Assembly: GCF_036345255.1 (NCBI RefSeq)
Contig: NZ_CP107783.1
Location: 6,866,001 to 6,930,000 of the forward strand
Origin: Streptomyces sp. NBC_00569
Lineage (GTDB): Bacteria; Actinomycetota; Actinomycetes; Streptomycetales; Streptomycetaceae
Length of the DNA stretch: 64,000 nt
Reading direction: 5' to 3'
Position 1 is the stretch's first letter. The number at the start of each line of letters is the position of its first letter. Under the pieces are notes generated by a model. It ran no database searches. It worked only from the letters and a program-made list of their open reading frames with translations, and was not told the DNA's origin. Positions 51,433 to 59,643 of this stretch are shown one piece after another. The position numbers and the translations under genes were made by a program.

Positions 51433-53190
51433 CTACCGCGCCGTCTCCCGCCACCTGTTCGTGATCGGCAGGCGGCGGTCCTTGCCGAAGCCCTTCGCCG
51501 AGATCTTCGTGCCCGGCGGGTACTGGCGCCGCTTGTACTCCGCCGTGTCCACCATCCGCAGCGTCTTCGTCACCAGGTTCGCGTCGAACCCGGCTGCCAC
51601 GATCGCGTCCGCGCCCTTGTCCCGGTCCACGTACATCTCCAGGATCGCGTCCAGCACCGGGTAGTCCGGCAGCGAGTCCGTGTCCACCTGGTCCGGGCGC
51701 AGTTCCGCGCTCGGCGGCTTCGTGATCGAGTTCTCCGGGATCGGGGGCGTCCGGCCGCGCTCCGCCGCCGCCCGGTTGCGCCACTCGGCCAGCCGGAAGA
51801 CCGACGTCTTGTACACGTCCTTGATCGGGCCGTACGCGCCCACCGAGTCGCCGTACAGGGTCGAATAGCCCACCGCCAGCTCGGACTTGTTGCCCGGCGC
51901 GAGCACGATGTGGCCCTCCTGGTTGGAGACCGCCATCAGCATCGTGCCGCGCAGCCTCGACTGGAGGTTCTCCTCCGCGAGCCCCGTCAGGCCCAGCGAT
52001 CCCATGTACGCGTCGAACATCGGCTCGATCGGGACCGTACGGAAGTTGAGGCCCGTACGGTCGGCCAGCTCCGCCGCGTCGCCCTTGGAGTGCTCCGACG
52101 AGTACTTCGACGGCATCGCGATGCCGTACACGTTCTGCGCGCCCAGCGCGTCGCACGCGATCGCCGCCGTCAGCGCCGAGTCGATGCCGCCCGACAGGCC
52201 GATCAGCACCGAGCGGAAACCGTTCTTCGCGGCGTAGGCGCGCAGGCCCACGACCAGAGCCGAGTAGACCTCCTCGTCGTCGTCCAGGCGGTCCGCGTAG
52301 CCGCCGGTCAGCTCCGGCTCGTACGCCGGGACGTGGTCCTCGGAGATCGTCAGGTGGTCGATGCGCAGGCCGTCGTCGACCGTCCCCGTCGGGGCCTTCG
52401 GCTCGGCCGCCGGGAGGTCCAGGTCCAGGACCACGCAGCCCTCCGCGAACTGGGGCGCCCTGGCGACCACTTCGCCCGCCGCGTCCACCACGATCGAGTC
52501 GCCGTCGAAGACGAGCTCGTCCTGGCCGCCGATCGTGGCGACGTACGCCAGCGTGCAGCCCGCCTCCTGGGCGCGCTTGCGCACCAGGTCCAGGCGAGTG
52601 TCGTCCTTCTTCTGCTCGTACGGCGACGCGTTGATCGAGATCAGGAGGCCGGCGCCGGCGGAGCGCGTGGCCGGGACGCGGCCGCCGTCCTGCCAGAGGT
52701 CCTCGCAGATGGCCAGTGCCACGTCGATTCCGCGTACGCGGATCACGGGCATCGTGTCGCCCGGCACGAAGTAGCGGAACTCGTCGAAGACGCCGTAGTT
52801 CGGGAGGTGGTGCTTGGCGAACGTCAGCGCCACGCGGCCGTTGTGGAGGACGGCGGCGGCGTTCTGGGGGGCGCCGGCGGGCTGGCCGTACTTCGGCTGC
52901 GCCTTCTCCGAGCGGTCCAGGTAGCCGACGACCACGGGGAGGTCGCCGTGGCCCTCGTCGGCCAGGCGCTCGGCCAGCGCGGTCAGTTCCCGGCGGGATG
53001 CCTCGACGAAGGACTCGCGCAGGGCGAGGTCCTCCACCGGGTAGCCGGTCAGGACCATCTCGGGGAACGCGACCAGGTGCGCTCCCTGTTCGGCGGAGTG
53101 CTTGGTCCAGCGGATGATCGCCTCGGCGTTCCCGGCGAGATCTCCGACGGTCGAGTCGATCTGGTTCAGGGCGAGACGTAGTTGAGGCAC
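51433..53190 (-). CDS. nadE: Glutamine-dependent NAD+ synthetase
   Basis: 585 residues from GTG 53190. The N-terminal nitrilase-type glutaminase (1-275) shows Glu in FPEMVLTGYP, Lys in FAKHHLPNYG and nucleophilic Cys in AICEDLW. The C-terminal synthetase (310-585) has the PP-loop IGLSGGIDSALTAAIA and ELRPDQVDTDSLPDY. It converts deamido-NAD with glutamine and ATP to NAD+ in the cytoplasm. Length and order match the actinobacterial two-domain form, an octamer with an ammonia tunnel. Confidence 0.96.
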   Translation of the reverse strand: MPQLRLALNQIDSTVGDLAGNAEAIIRWTKHSAEQGAHLVAFPEMVLTGYPVEDLALRESFVEASRRELTALAERLADEGHGDLPVVVGYLDRSEKAQPKYGQPAGAPQNAAAVLHNGRVALTFAKHHLPNYGVFDEFRYFVPGDTMPVIRVRGIDVALAICEDLWQDGGRVPATRSAGAGLLISINASPYEQKKDDTRLDLVRKRAQEAGCTLAYVATIGGQDELVFDGDSIVVDAAGEVVARAPQFAEGCVVLDLDLPAAEPKAPTGTVDDGLRIDHLTISEDHVPAYEPELTGGYADRLDDDEEVYSALVVGLRAYAAKNGFRSVLIGLSGGIDSALTAAIACDALGAQNVYGIAMPSKYSSEHSKGDAAELADRTGLNFRTVPIEPMFDAYMGSLGLTGLAEENLQSRLRGTMLMAVSNQEGHIVLAPGNKSELAVGYSTLYGDSVGAYGPIKDVYKTSVFRLAEWRNRAAAERGRTPPIPENSITKPPSAELRPDQVDTDSLPDYPVLDAILEMYVDRDKGADAIVAAGFDANLVTKTLRMVDTAEYKRRQYPPGTKISAKGFGKDRRLPITNRWRETAR

Positions 53191-53249
53191 GGGGTCAGTT
53201 TATCGTCTGACTGACGCGATGTCGTCTTGATCTGTGGAGTGGAGTGGAG

Positions 53250-53456
53250 GGGTGGGGTGGGGGTGCGTTTTCGGGTGCGCCGTCGTCGTGCCGGGTTGTC
53301 TTTCGGGTGCGGGGCCGCGGGGGCATGTACGTGCTCGCTGTTCTACGGGTGTACGTCGGCGAGCTGATTGCCTGGGTGTGGTGCTGGTGGCTCCGCGCGC
53401 ACATGCCCCCGCGTCCTCGTCCGTCTCGTCGGTGTCTCACCGCCGGTGGGACTCGC
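53250..53456 (+). repeat. 142-bp structured repeat, copy 3, inverted relative to copies 1 and 2
   Basis: The reverse complement matches copy 2 over about 140 bases without gaps, apart from scattered changes, and the similarity runs a further 60 bases into the flank (GCACCC and A-rich blocks). The outer stem (53317-53334 with 53394-53411) and the inner GCTCGC/GCGAGC stem both pair. It lies in the 413-bp gap between nadE and the lacI-type gene, in the opposite orientation from the pair at 35.7-36.0 kb. Confidence 0.85.
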
Positions 53457-53470
53457 TCCTTCGGAGGCGC

Positions 53471-53600
53471 GTCTCGTCTGCGGCCGTCCGGTCGGTGGAG
53501 CTGCTCCGTCTCCGGCGGTGGGTCTTGTCTCGTGTGCGGCCGGTCGTTGGGTGGGGCTGCCCTGTCTCCGGCGGTGGGCTTGTCCCGTGTGCGGCCGGTG
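53471..53600. repeat. 55-56-bp imperfect tandem repeat, 2.3 units
   Basis: Units begin at 53471, 53527 and 53582 with GTCYCGTSTGCGGCCG, and share CTGTCTCCGGCGGTGGG-like ends. The array fills the gap between the structured repeat and the LacI gene end. I see no coding signal in it. Confidence 0.75.
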
Positions 53601-53603
53601 TGC

Positions 53604-54650
53604 TCAGTGGTGGTGGGGGCGGACGCTGTTTCTGATCACTATGTGTGTGCCCAGGAGGTGGCGTTGCTGGCCCGGGCGAGACGTGCCTGTCAGGGCCAGT
53701 CTTACGGCCGTGCGGCCCATTTCCGCTGCCGGGATGTGGACCGTGGTGAGGCCGGGGGTGATGTCCGCCGCTACGGGGTCGTCGTTGTAGCCGACCACCG
53801 AGATGTCCTCGGGGACCCGCAGACCCGCCTCCGCCAGTGCGCGGATCGCCGCTGCCGCCACGCGGTCGTCGCCCGCGAAGACCGCCGTGAAGTCCGGCTT
53901 GCCGTTGCACTTGTCGAGCAGGTCCCGCATCGCCTCGTAGCCGTGGTGCTGGCCGAAGCCGATGCCGTGCAGGATCGCGTCCGCGCGGGGGACCCCGTGG
54001 TCGTCCAGGGCTCTGAGGTAGCCCGTTACGCGGTCCTCGCCCGTGGTGTTGCCCGGCTGGTAGCCGATCATCGCGATCTTCCGGTGGCCGGCGCCCAGCA
54101 GGTGGCTGGTTATCGCGTGTGCGCCCGCTCCGTTGTCGTACTCCACGACGAGTGCGGGGACGTCGGGTGCCGGTGCCGGTCTGCCGCACAGGACCAGGCG
54201 CGAGCCCGCCGCCGCGAGTGCCTGCGCGTAGTGCGCCATCCGCTCGCGGTACTCGTCGTCCTCGATGACCCCGCCGACCAGGACCACGGCCTCCGCGGCC
54301 TGCTCGCGCATCATCTGGACCAGGGCCAGTTCGCGGGCCGGGTCGCCGCCCGTCGAGCAGACCAGGGTGAGTCTGTTGTGCTGGGCCGCTTCCATCTCCA
54401 CGCCCTGCGCCACGGCCGCGTAGAACGAGCTGACCACGTCGAACATCAGGACCGCGATCGTCTTGCGTCCGGTGCCGGCGAGGGCTCGGGCATGCGCGTT
54501 GACCACGTAGTCCAGGTCCTTGACCGCTCTTTGGACCTTGGCGCGCGAGGCCGCCGATGTCGGGTAGTTGCCCGCCAGGACCCGTGAAACAGTCGCGACC
54601 GAGACGCCCGCGCGTGCGGCCACATCACGGATGGTGACCCGCTCACCCAC
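53604..54650 (-). CDS. LacI family transcriptional regulator
   Basis: 348 residues from GTG 54650 with GGAG upstream. The N-terminal helix-turn-helix is VTIRDVAARAGVSVATVSRVLAG (residues 5-27), followed by a hinge helix (SRAKVQRAVKDLDYVVNAHARALAGTG) and a sugar-binding periplasmic-like core (TIAVLMFDVVSSFYAAVAQGVE...). It would release DNA upon binding a sugar-derived inducer. It follows the transporter genes on the same strand. Palindromes GTAACCGGTTAC in front of the nearby units are its likely operators. Confidence 0.94.
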   Translation of the reverse strand: MGERVTIRDVAARAGVSVATVSRVLAGNYPTSAASRAKVQRAVKDLDYVVNAHARALAGTGRKTIAVLMFDVVSSFYAAVAQGVEMEAAQHNRLTLVCSTGGDPARELALVQMMREQAAEAVVLVGGVIEDDEYRERMAHYAQALAAAGSRLVLCGRPAPAPDVPALVVEYDNGAGAHAITSHLLGAGHRKIAMIGYQPGNTTGEDRVTGYLRALDDHGVPRADAILHGIGFGQHHGYEAMRDLLDKCNGKPDFTAVFAGDDRVAAAAIRALAEAGLRVPEDISVVGYNDDPVAADITPGLTTVHIPAAEMGRTAVRLALTGTSRPGQQRHLLGTHIVIRNSVRPHHH

Positions 54651-54673
54651 TGTTGTGTCTCCTCAACTTGCCC

Positions 54674-54700
54674 GTCCGGGGCGGCGATGCCGCCCCGGAC
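54674..54700 (-). terminator. Terminator between the solute-binding protein and LacI genes
   Basis: GTCCGGGGCGGC (54674-54685) and GCCGCCCCGGAC (54689-54700) pair exactly over 12 bp around a 3-base loop. It sits 23 bp past the solute-binding protein stop, so most transcripts of the transporter unit should end here and lacI may be expressed at a lower level. Confidence 0.85.
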
Positions 54701-54722
54701 CATCATGGACGATGCCGTACGG

Positions 54723-56375
54723 TCAGTGCGCCGCCTCGTACTCCTTGGCGAATTCCTCCAGTGCCTGCTGCCCGCCCTGGTTCAGCCACTTCTTGTACAC
54801 GGCGTCCCAGTCGGAGATCTTCCGGCGGCCCGTGACCGTGGCCGTCACGCCGTCGCTGATGATCTGGTCGAGCGTCGCGCCCTGCTTGTTGTACGTGTCC
54901 GACTGCAGGCCCCAGCGGTCGTTCGGCACCATCATCGGGATCACCTTCTGCTGCCACGCGTGGAGGCGTTCGACGATGTCTCCGTAGCCCGGCGCGTACA
55001 GGACCTGGGGTGCGTCGCTCAGGTACACGAACGGCAGGTTCACCTTCGACTCGATGAGGCCCAGCGGTGTCGCTATCGGGTTGTTGTCCTTGTCCCGCTT
55101 GAAGTGTGTTCCCTCCAGGCCGAAGTGCACCAGCTCGTACTCCTCGGTGCCGAACGGCGAGGCCAGGTAGTCGAGGATGCGCAGCATCAGCTTGACGCGG
55201 TCCTTGGAGGCCTTCTTGATCACCGTGTAGCCGAAGATGCCCTGCGACTGCTGGTAGCCGGGTGTGGTCCCCTCCGGGACGTAGGGGACCAGCGCGTTCA
55301 GGTCGAAGGCATTCTTGATGCCCTGTGCCGAGCCCGGGTACGAGAGGAAGCCGTCGGTCATCGAGAGGACCGTGCCGTTCCAGAACTGCGTCTTGAGGTC
55401 CACCTGGGAGACCGACGTCGCCTCCGGGTAGTACACACCGGCCTTGCGCAGGTTCGACATGAACTCGAGCGCGGTCTTGAACTCGTCCGTGCTCGCGAAG
55501 AACGTCGCCTTGTTGTCCTTGATGCGCCACTGGTTCGGCGCACCGTGCCACGTGGCGTGTGTCTTGAAGCCGAAGAACGCGGTCGACGAGGCGCCCAGAG
55601 CCCACTTCTTGGACGTCGTCGTCTCCTTCGCCATGGCCGCGAAGTCCCCTGCCGACATGCCCGGCTTGTAGCCCGCCTTGGTGAAGGCCTGGTTGTTGAA
55701 GTAGAGGGTGTCCTGCGGCTTGGGGCGCTCGACCGGGACTCCGAAGATCCTGCCCGAGATCCGGCCCATGCCCTGCCAGGCGTACGTCGGGATGCCCGCC
55801 AGGTTCGGGTAGTCCTTCACCGCGTCGCCCGACAGGTACTCGGTGAGGTCCTCGCAGCGGGTCTTCACGAACTGCGCCTCGCGCGGCAGCACGTAGCCGC
55901 CGCCGATGTTGATGATGTCCGGCAGGTCGTCGCCCGCGAACAGCGTCGCCATCTTGGTGCGGAAGTCCGCGTCCGGGACCACGGTGAACTCGACGTCCAC
56001 GCCGAGCGCTTCGTTGATCGCCGCCCACAGCTTGTTCTGCGCCGCCGGCTTCGGCGGGGTGCCGTATGTGATGGAGAGGACCTTGATCTTCTCCTTGCCC
56101 GTACCGGGCTTCTCGGCGACGGCCTTGACCAGCTTCGCGGGGTACGTGGTGTAGCCCGCCTGGACGCCCTCCGCGGTGGCCGCCAGGTCCGGCTTCGCGC
56201 CGGTGGCGGGGGTGTACGTCGGCCACGCGGCCGCCTTCTTGCCCGCGTTGGAGACCGAGCCGCCGCCACCCGAGTCGGTGGAGCAGGCGGTGAGGAAGGA
56301 CGGGGCGGCCAGGGCGGCGCCGCCGACCGCTATGGAACGCAGCAGGGTGCGACGCGACATCGAGGAACCGGACAC
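54723..56375 (-). CDS. Carbohydrate ABC transporter solute-binding lipoprotein (Lpl/YtcQ-type)
   Basis: 550 residues. GTG 56375 is chosen for its GAAGGG site; the second Met lacks one. A Tat-like twin Arg (SRRTLLRSIAVGG) precedes a lipobox LTAC near residue 31. The large size and motifs such as DIINIGGGYVLPREAQFVK fit family 1 extracellular binding proteins of the LplA/YtcQ group, which take up oligosaccharides such as unsaturated rhamnogalacturonan. It is the third gene after two permease genes, with a 34-bp gap. No ATPase is present, as usual when a shared MsiK-type ATPase is used in Streptomyces. Confidence 0.92.
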   Translation of the reverse strand: MSGSSMSRRTLLRSIAVGGAALAAPSFLTACSTDSGGGGSVSNAGKKAAAWPTYTPATGAKPDLAATAEGVQAGYTTYPAKLVKAVAEKPGTGKEKIKVLSITYGTPPKPAAQNKLWAAINEALGVDVEFTVVPDADFRTKMATLFAGDDLPDIINIGGGYVLPREAQFVKTRCEDLTEYLSGDAVKDYPNLAGIPTYAWQGMGRISGRIFGVPVERPKPQDTLYFNNQAFTKAGYKPGMSAGDFAAMAKETTTSKKWALGASSTAFFGFKTHATWHGAPNQWRIKDNKATFFASTDEFKTALEFMSNLRKAGVYYPEATSVSQVDLKTQFWNGTVLSMTDGFLSYPGSAQGIKNAFDLNALVPYVPEGTTPGYQQSQGIFGYTVIKKASKDRVKLMLRILDYLASPFGTEEYELVHFGLEGTHFKRDKDNNPIATPLGLIESKVNLPFVYLSDAPQVLYAPGYGDIVERLHAWQQKVIPMMVPNDRWGLQSDTYNKQGATLDQIISDGVTATVTGRRKISDWDAVYKKWLNQGGQQALEEFAKEYEAAH

Positions 56376-56409
56376 GTGAGTGGACCCTTCGGGAAAGGTG
56401 GGCAGCTGG

Positions 56410-57318
56410 CTAGCTTTTGACGGCGCCGGTGAGCACGCCCTTGGTGAAGTACTTCTGGAGGAACGGGTAGACGAGGAGGATCGGGACGGTGGCGATCACC
56501 AGGACCGCCATCTGCGTCGTCTGCGGGGCCGAGACCATGCCGGCCTCGCTGAGGCCCGTGTCGCTGATCTGCGCGCCGCCGATCACATAGGTGCGCAGGA
56601 CCTGGGAGAGCGGCCAGTGGTCGGACTCCAGGTAGATCGAGGCGTTGAACCAGGCATTCCAGTAGCTCACCGCGTAGAACAGGCCGACCACCGCGAGGGC
56701 CGCCTTGGACAGCGGGAGCACGATCCGCCAGAACACCGTCCAGTCGCCCGCGCCGTCCAGGCGCGCCGCCTCGTACAGCTCCTCCGGTATTCCCTGGAAG
56801 AAGCCTCGCAGGACCACGAGGTTGAAGACGTTGATCAGGACGGGGGCGACGAGGGCCGCGTACATGTTCTGCAGCCCCAGGCCCTTGACCAGGAGGAACG
56901 CGGGGATCATGCCCGGGGGGAAGAGGAAGGTGAAGAGGATGATCAGGAGGATCGGTTTGCCGCCCAGGACCCCTGGGCGGCTGAGTGCGTAGGCCAGGAA
57001 AGAGGTGCAGGCCAGGGAGGCCAGGGTGCCTGTCAGGGTTACGCCGATGCTGACGCCCAAGGCCTTGGTGACGATGCCGCCGCTGAGGATGTTGCGATAG
57101 GCGCGCAGCGTCGGGTCCGTGGGCCACAGGACCCAGCCGCCGTTGGCCACTACTTCCTTGTTCGAGGCCAGTGACGTGGAGATGATCACCAGGAACGGGA
57201 TCAGGACCAGGGCCAGGACGACCGCTATCGCCACCGCTTTGGCTGCTTGGGTGGCCGGTTTCGGGTTTTCCTTCCAGGCCGGGCGCGTGGGGTTCTTGGT
57301 GTTCATGGCTGTGGTCAT
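56410..57318 (-). CDS. Carbohydrate ABC transporter permease (LplC/AraQ-type)
   Basis: 302 residues from ATG 57318, which overlaps the upstream permease stop by four bases (ATGA). Six hydrophobic segments follow a short N-terminal tail. The EAA loop is EELYEAARLDGAGDWTVFWRIVLPLSKAAL (EAA---G motif near residues 190-215), where the ATPase docks. It forms the channel with the other permease for a sugar oligomer. Expected to be membrane-integral in the cytoplasmic membrane. Confidence 0.94.
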   Translation of the reverse strand: MTTAMNTKNPTRPAWKENPKPATQAAKAVAIAVVLALVLIPFLVIISTSLASNKEVVANGGWVLWPTDPTLRAYRNILSGGIVTKALGVSIGVTLTGTLASLACTSFLAYALSRPGVLGGKPILLIILFTFLFPPGMIPAFLLVKGLGLQNMYAALVAPVLINVFNLVVLRGFFQGIPEELYEAARLDGAGDWTVFWRIVLPLSKAALAVVGLFYAVSYWNAWFNASIYLESDHWPLSQVLRTYVIGGAQISDTGLSEAGMVSAPQTTQMAVLVIATVPILLVYPFLQKYFTKGVLTGAVKS

Positions 57319-58310
57319 CGGTAGATCCCCTGCTCACCCAGCTTGTGCGCCACCCGGTTCGCGGTGAAGACGAGCACCGCGCCCACCAGGCCCTTGAACA
57401 GGCCCGCCGCTGCCGCGTATCCGGTGTCGCCGCCGACGATTCCCTGCCAGAACACGAACGTGTCCAGGACCTCGCCCACCTCCGGGCCCACCGACTGGCG
57501 CTGGAGCAGCATCTGTTCGAAGCCGACCGACAGGATGTCGCCGAGCCGCATGATCAGGAGCAGCACGATGATCGGGCGGATGGACGGCAGCGTCACGTGC
57601 CAGAAGCGGCGCCAGGGGCCCGCACCGTCGATCGCGGCCGCCTCGTACTGCTGCTCGTCGACCTGCATCAGCGCCGCGAGGAAGATGATCGTGCCCCAGC
57701 CGGCGTCCTTCCAGACCACCTCGGCGACCACCAGCGGACGGTACGCGTCCGGGTTGCCGATGATGTCGACCGTGTGGATCCCCGAGTCGCTCAGGAACGA
57801 GTTCAACAAGCCCGTGTCGGACAGGACTTGCTGGAAGAGCGCGACGACGATGACCCAGGACAGGAAGTGCGGCAGATAGACGACGGACTGCACGAAGCGG
57901 CGCAGGAAGTCCGACGTCAGGCTGTGCAGGAGCAGAGCGACGGCCAGGGGGATGGGGAAGAAGAACGTCAGCTGGAGCACCGCTATGTAGAAGGTGTTCC
58001 ACGTCGCGTGCCAGAAGTCCGCGTCGCCGAACATCCGGGTGAAGTTCTCGAAGCCCACCCAGGGGCTGGCCCAGAGGCCGTCGAACGGGACGTACTCCTT
58101 GAACGCCACGACGTTGCCGACGAAGGCGCCGTAGTGGAACAGCAGGAAGTAGGCCAGGCCCGGGACCATGAGCAGCAGGAAGGTGCGGCTGCTCCGAAAC
58201 CGTTTCCCGAAGCTGTCCTGCCTGGGTTTGTGCGTCTTTGACCCGCTGGCCGGGGTGCCGGGAGGCTTCACCGCCTCGGTCTCGGGCCTGTCCTTCGCCA
58301 CCGTGGGCAC
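57315..58310 (-). CDS. Carbohydrate ABC transporter permease (LplB/UgpA-type)
   Basis: 331 residues from GTG 58310 with GGAGGGG upstream. A cytoplasmic tail of about 40 residues is followed by six hydrophobic segments beginning FLLLMVPGLAYFLLFHYGAFVGN. The EAA loop is EQQYEAAAIDGAGPWRRFWHVTLPSIRPI. It is the first gene of the transporter operon, and the LacI-like site lies 42 bp upstream. It pairs with the next permease and the Lpl-type binding protein. Confidence 0.94.
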   Translation of the reverse strand: MPTVAKDRPETEAVKPPGTPASGSKTHKPRQDSFGKRFRSSRTFLLLMVPGLAYFLLFHYGAFVGNVVAFKEYVPFDGLWASPWVGFENFTRMFGDADFWHATWNTFYIAVLQLTFFFPIPLAVALLLHSLTSDFLRRFVQSVVYLPHFLSWVIVVALFQQVLSDTGLLNSFLSDSGIHTVDIIGNPDAYRPLVVAEVVWKDAGWGTIIFLAALMQVDEQQYEAAAIDGAGPWRRFWHVTLPSIRPIIVLLLIMRLGDILSVGFEQMLLQRQSVGPEVGEVLDTFVFWQGIVGGDTGYAAAAGLFKGLVGAVLVFTANRVAHKLGEQGIYR

Positions 58311-58351
58311 GGAAACCCCTCCGTTGTTGGAACAAGGTGAGCGGGAATCTA

Positions 58352-58361
58352 AAACGGTTAC
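58352..58361. promoter_or_regulatory. LacI-type operator, transporter side
   Basis: AAACGGTTAC (58352-58361) is a strong half-site GGTTAC with a degenerate other half TAAAAC, 42 bp upstream of the first permease start. It matches the sites at 58440 and 59557. Confidence 0.7.
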
Positions 58362-58439
58362 TACGCTGGGTCAACCCCCCAGTCCCTGAGATCTCTTGAC
58401 CATCTCTCAGCATTGGGCCTAGCCTCCTGACATCTTGAG

Positions 58440-58451
58440 GTAACCGGTTAC
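58440..58451. promoter_or_regulatory. LacI-type operator, perfect palindrome
   Basis: GTAACCGGTTAC is a perfect 12-bp palindrome with the central CG typical of LacI family operators. It lies 31 bp upstream of the hydroxyacid dehydrogenase start, in the promoter region, and 130 bp from the transporter gene start. Confidence 0.85.
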
Positions 58452-58481
58452 TAAATATCTGCAGCTGGAGGGTGGTAGCGC

Positions 58482-59489
58482 GTGGCAGCACACCGACCGA
58501 TCGCGGCACTGGCCATGGACGCCGAGGTGCTCGACCGGGTCATCCCGTCGGACCTGCGGCAACGGCTCGGACGGTGCGTCGACCTCGCACCCGTGCCGCT
58601 GACCGGGCCGCTCGGTACCCCCGAGGCCCGCGCGGTCCTCTCGGGGGTCGAGCTGCTGGTCACCGGCTGGGGCTGCCCGCAGCTCACCTCGGACGTCCTG
58701 GCGCACACGCCCCGGCTCCGCGCCGTCGTGCACGCCGCCGGTTCGGTCAAGCCCGTCGTCTCGGACGCCCTGTGGGACCGGCCCGGCATCATCGTGTCCT
58801 CCGCCGCCGACGCCAACGCGGGCCCGGTCGCCGCCTTCACGCTCGCCGCGATCACCTTCGCCGCGAAGAAGGCGTTGCCCGTCGCCGCCCGCTACTCCGG
58901 CGGCTGGCCCGGCTTCACCGCGCGCGAAGGGGCCGACGGCCGCATCGTCGGGATCATCGGCGCCTCCCGCATCGGCCGCCGCGTCATCGCCGGGCTCCGC
59001 GCCTCGGACGCCGGGTACCGGATCCTGCTCACCGATCCGTACGTCACCGAGGCCGACGCCGCCGCACTCGGCGCCGAACTCGTCGACCTGCCCGAACTGT
59101 GCCGGCGCAGCTCCATCGTCAGCGTCCACGCCCCCCAGCTTCCGGAGACACGGGGATTGTTGGGGGAGGAGATGCTGAAGCTCGTGCCGGACGGGGGCGT
59201 CGTCGTGAACACGGCCCGGGGCTCGCTCGTCGACACCGAGGCGCTGGCTCGTGAGTGCGCCGCCGGACGGCTCGACGCGTTTCTCGATGTCACCGACCCC
59301 GAACCGCTGCCCCCCGGGCACCCGTTGCTCACCCTTCCCAACGTCCTGGTCACCCCGCACATGGCGGGCGCGCAGGGCAGTGAGGTGCGTCGGCTCGGGG
59401 TGTACGCGGTGGAGGAGGCCGAGCGGTTCGCGCGCGGTGAGGAACTGCTCGGGCGGCTTCGGCGGGAGGACCTCGCCCGGCTCGCCTGA
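58482..59489 (+). CDS. D-2-hydroxyacid dehydrogenase family oxidoreductase
   Basis: 335 residues from GTG 58482 behind GGAGGG. The NAD site is VGIIGASRIGRRVI near residue 155 (GxSxxG in place of GxGxxG). Conserved catalytic positions are Arg in NTARGSLVDTEAL, Glu in DVTDPEPLP and His in TPHMAGAQ. It would reduce or oxidise a 2-hydroxy/2-keto acid. Placed opposite the transporter with a shared operator region, it probably processes a sugar-acid product; this last point is inference. Confidence 0.93.
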   Translation: MAAHRPIAALAMDAEVLDRVIPSDLRQRLGRCVDLAPVPLTGPLGTPEARAVLSGVELLVTGWGCPQLTSDVLAHTPRLRAVVHAAGSVKPVVSDALWDRPGIIVSSAADANAGPVAAFTLAAITFAAKKALPVAARYSGGWPGFTAREGADGRIVGIIGASRIGRRVIAGLRASDAGYRILLTDPYVTEADAAALGAELVDLPELCRRSSIVSVHAPQLPETRGLLGEEMLKLVPDGGVVVNTARGSLVDTEALARECAAGRLDAFLDVTDPEPLPPGHPLLTLPNVLVTPHMAGAQGSEVRRLGVYAVEEAERFARGEELLGRLRREDLARLA

Positions 59490-59556
59490 CGGGGCGGGGC
59501 TCGGCTTGTCCGCGAGGGCGGCGGGGTGTCGGGGGAGAGGTGTGCGGTCAGCGAAT

Positions 59557-59566
59557 GTAACCGTTT
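59557..59566. promoter_or_regulatory. LacI-type operator upstream of the beta-helix gene
   Basis: GTAACCGTTT, the reverse complement of the transporter-side site, lies 78 bp upstream of the beta-helix gene start. A further weaker ACCGGTTAC is inside the first codons at 59649-59657. Both suggest control by the same LacI protein. Confidence 0.65.
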
Positions 59567-59643
59567 CCCGTCCGACCATTGACCTCAACGGCCTTGCTGG
59601 GCACGGTACTTGCCGGACTTCTCTCCGATCCCCAGGAGTAAGA

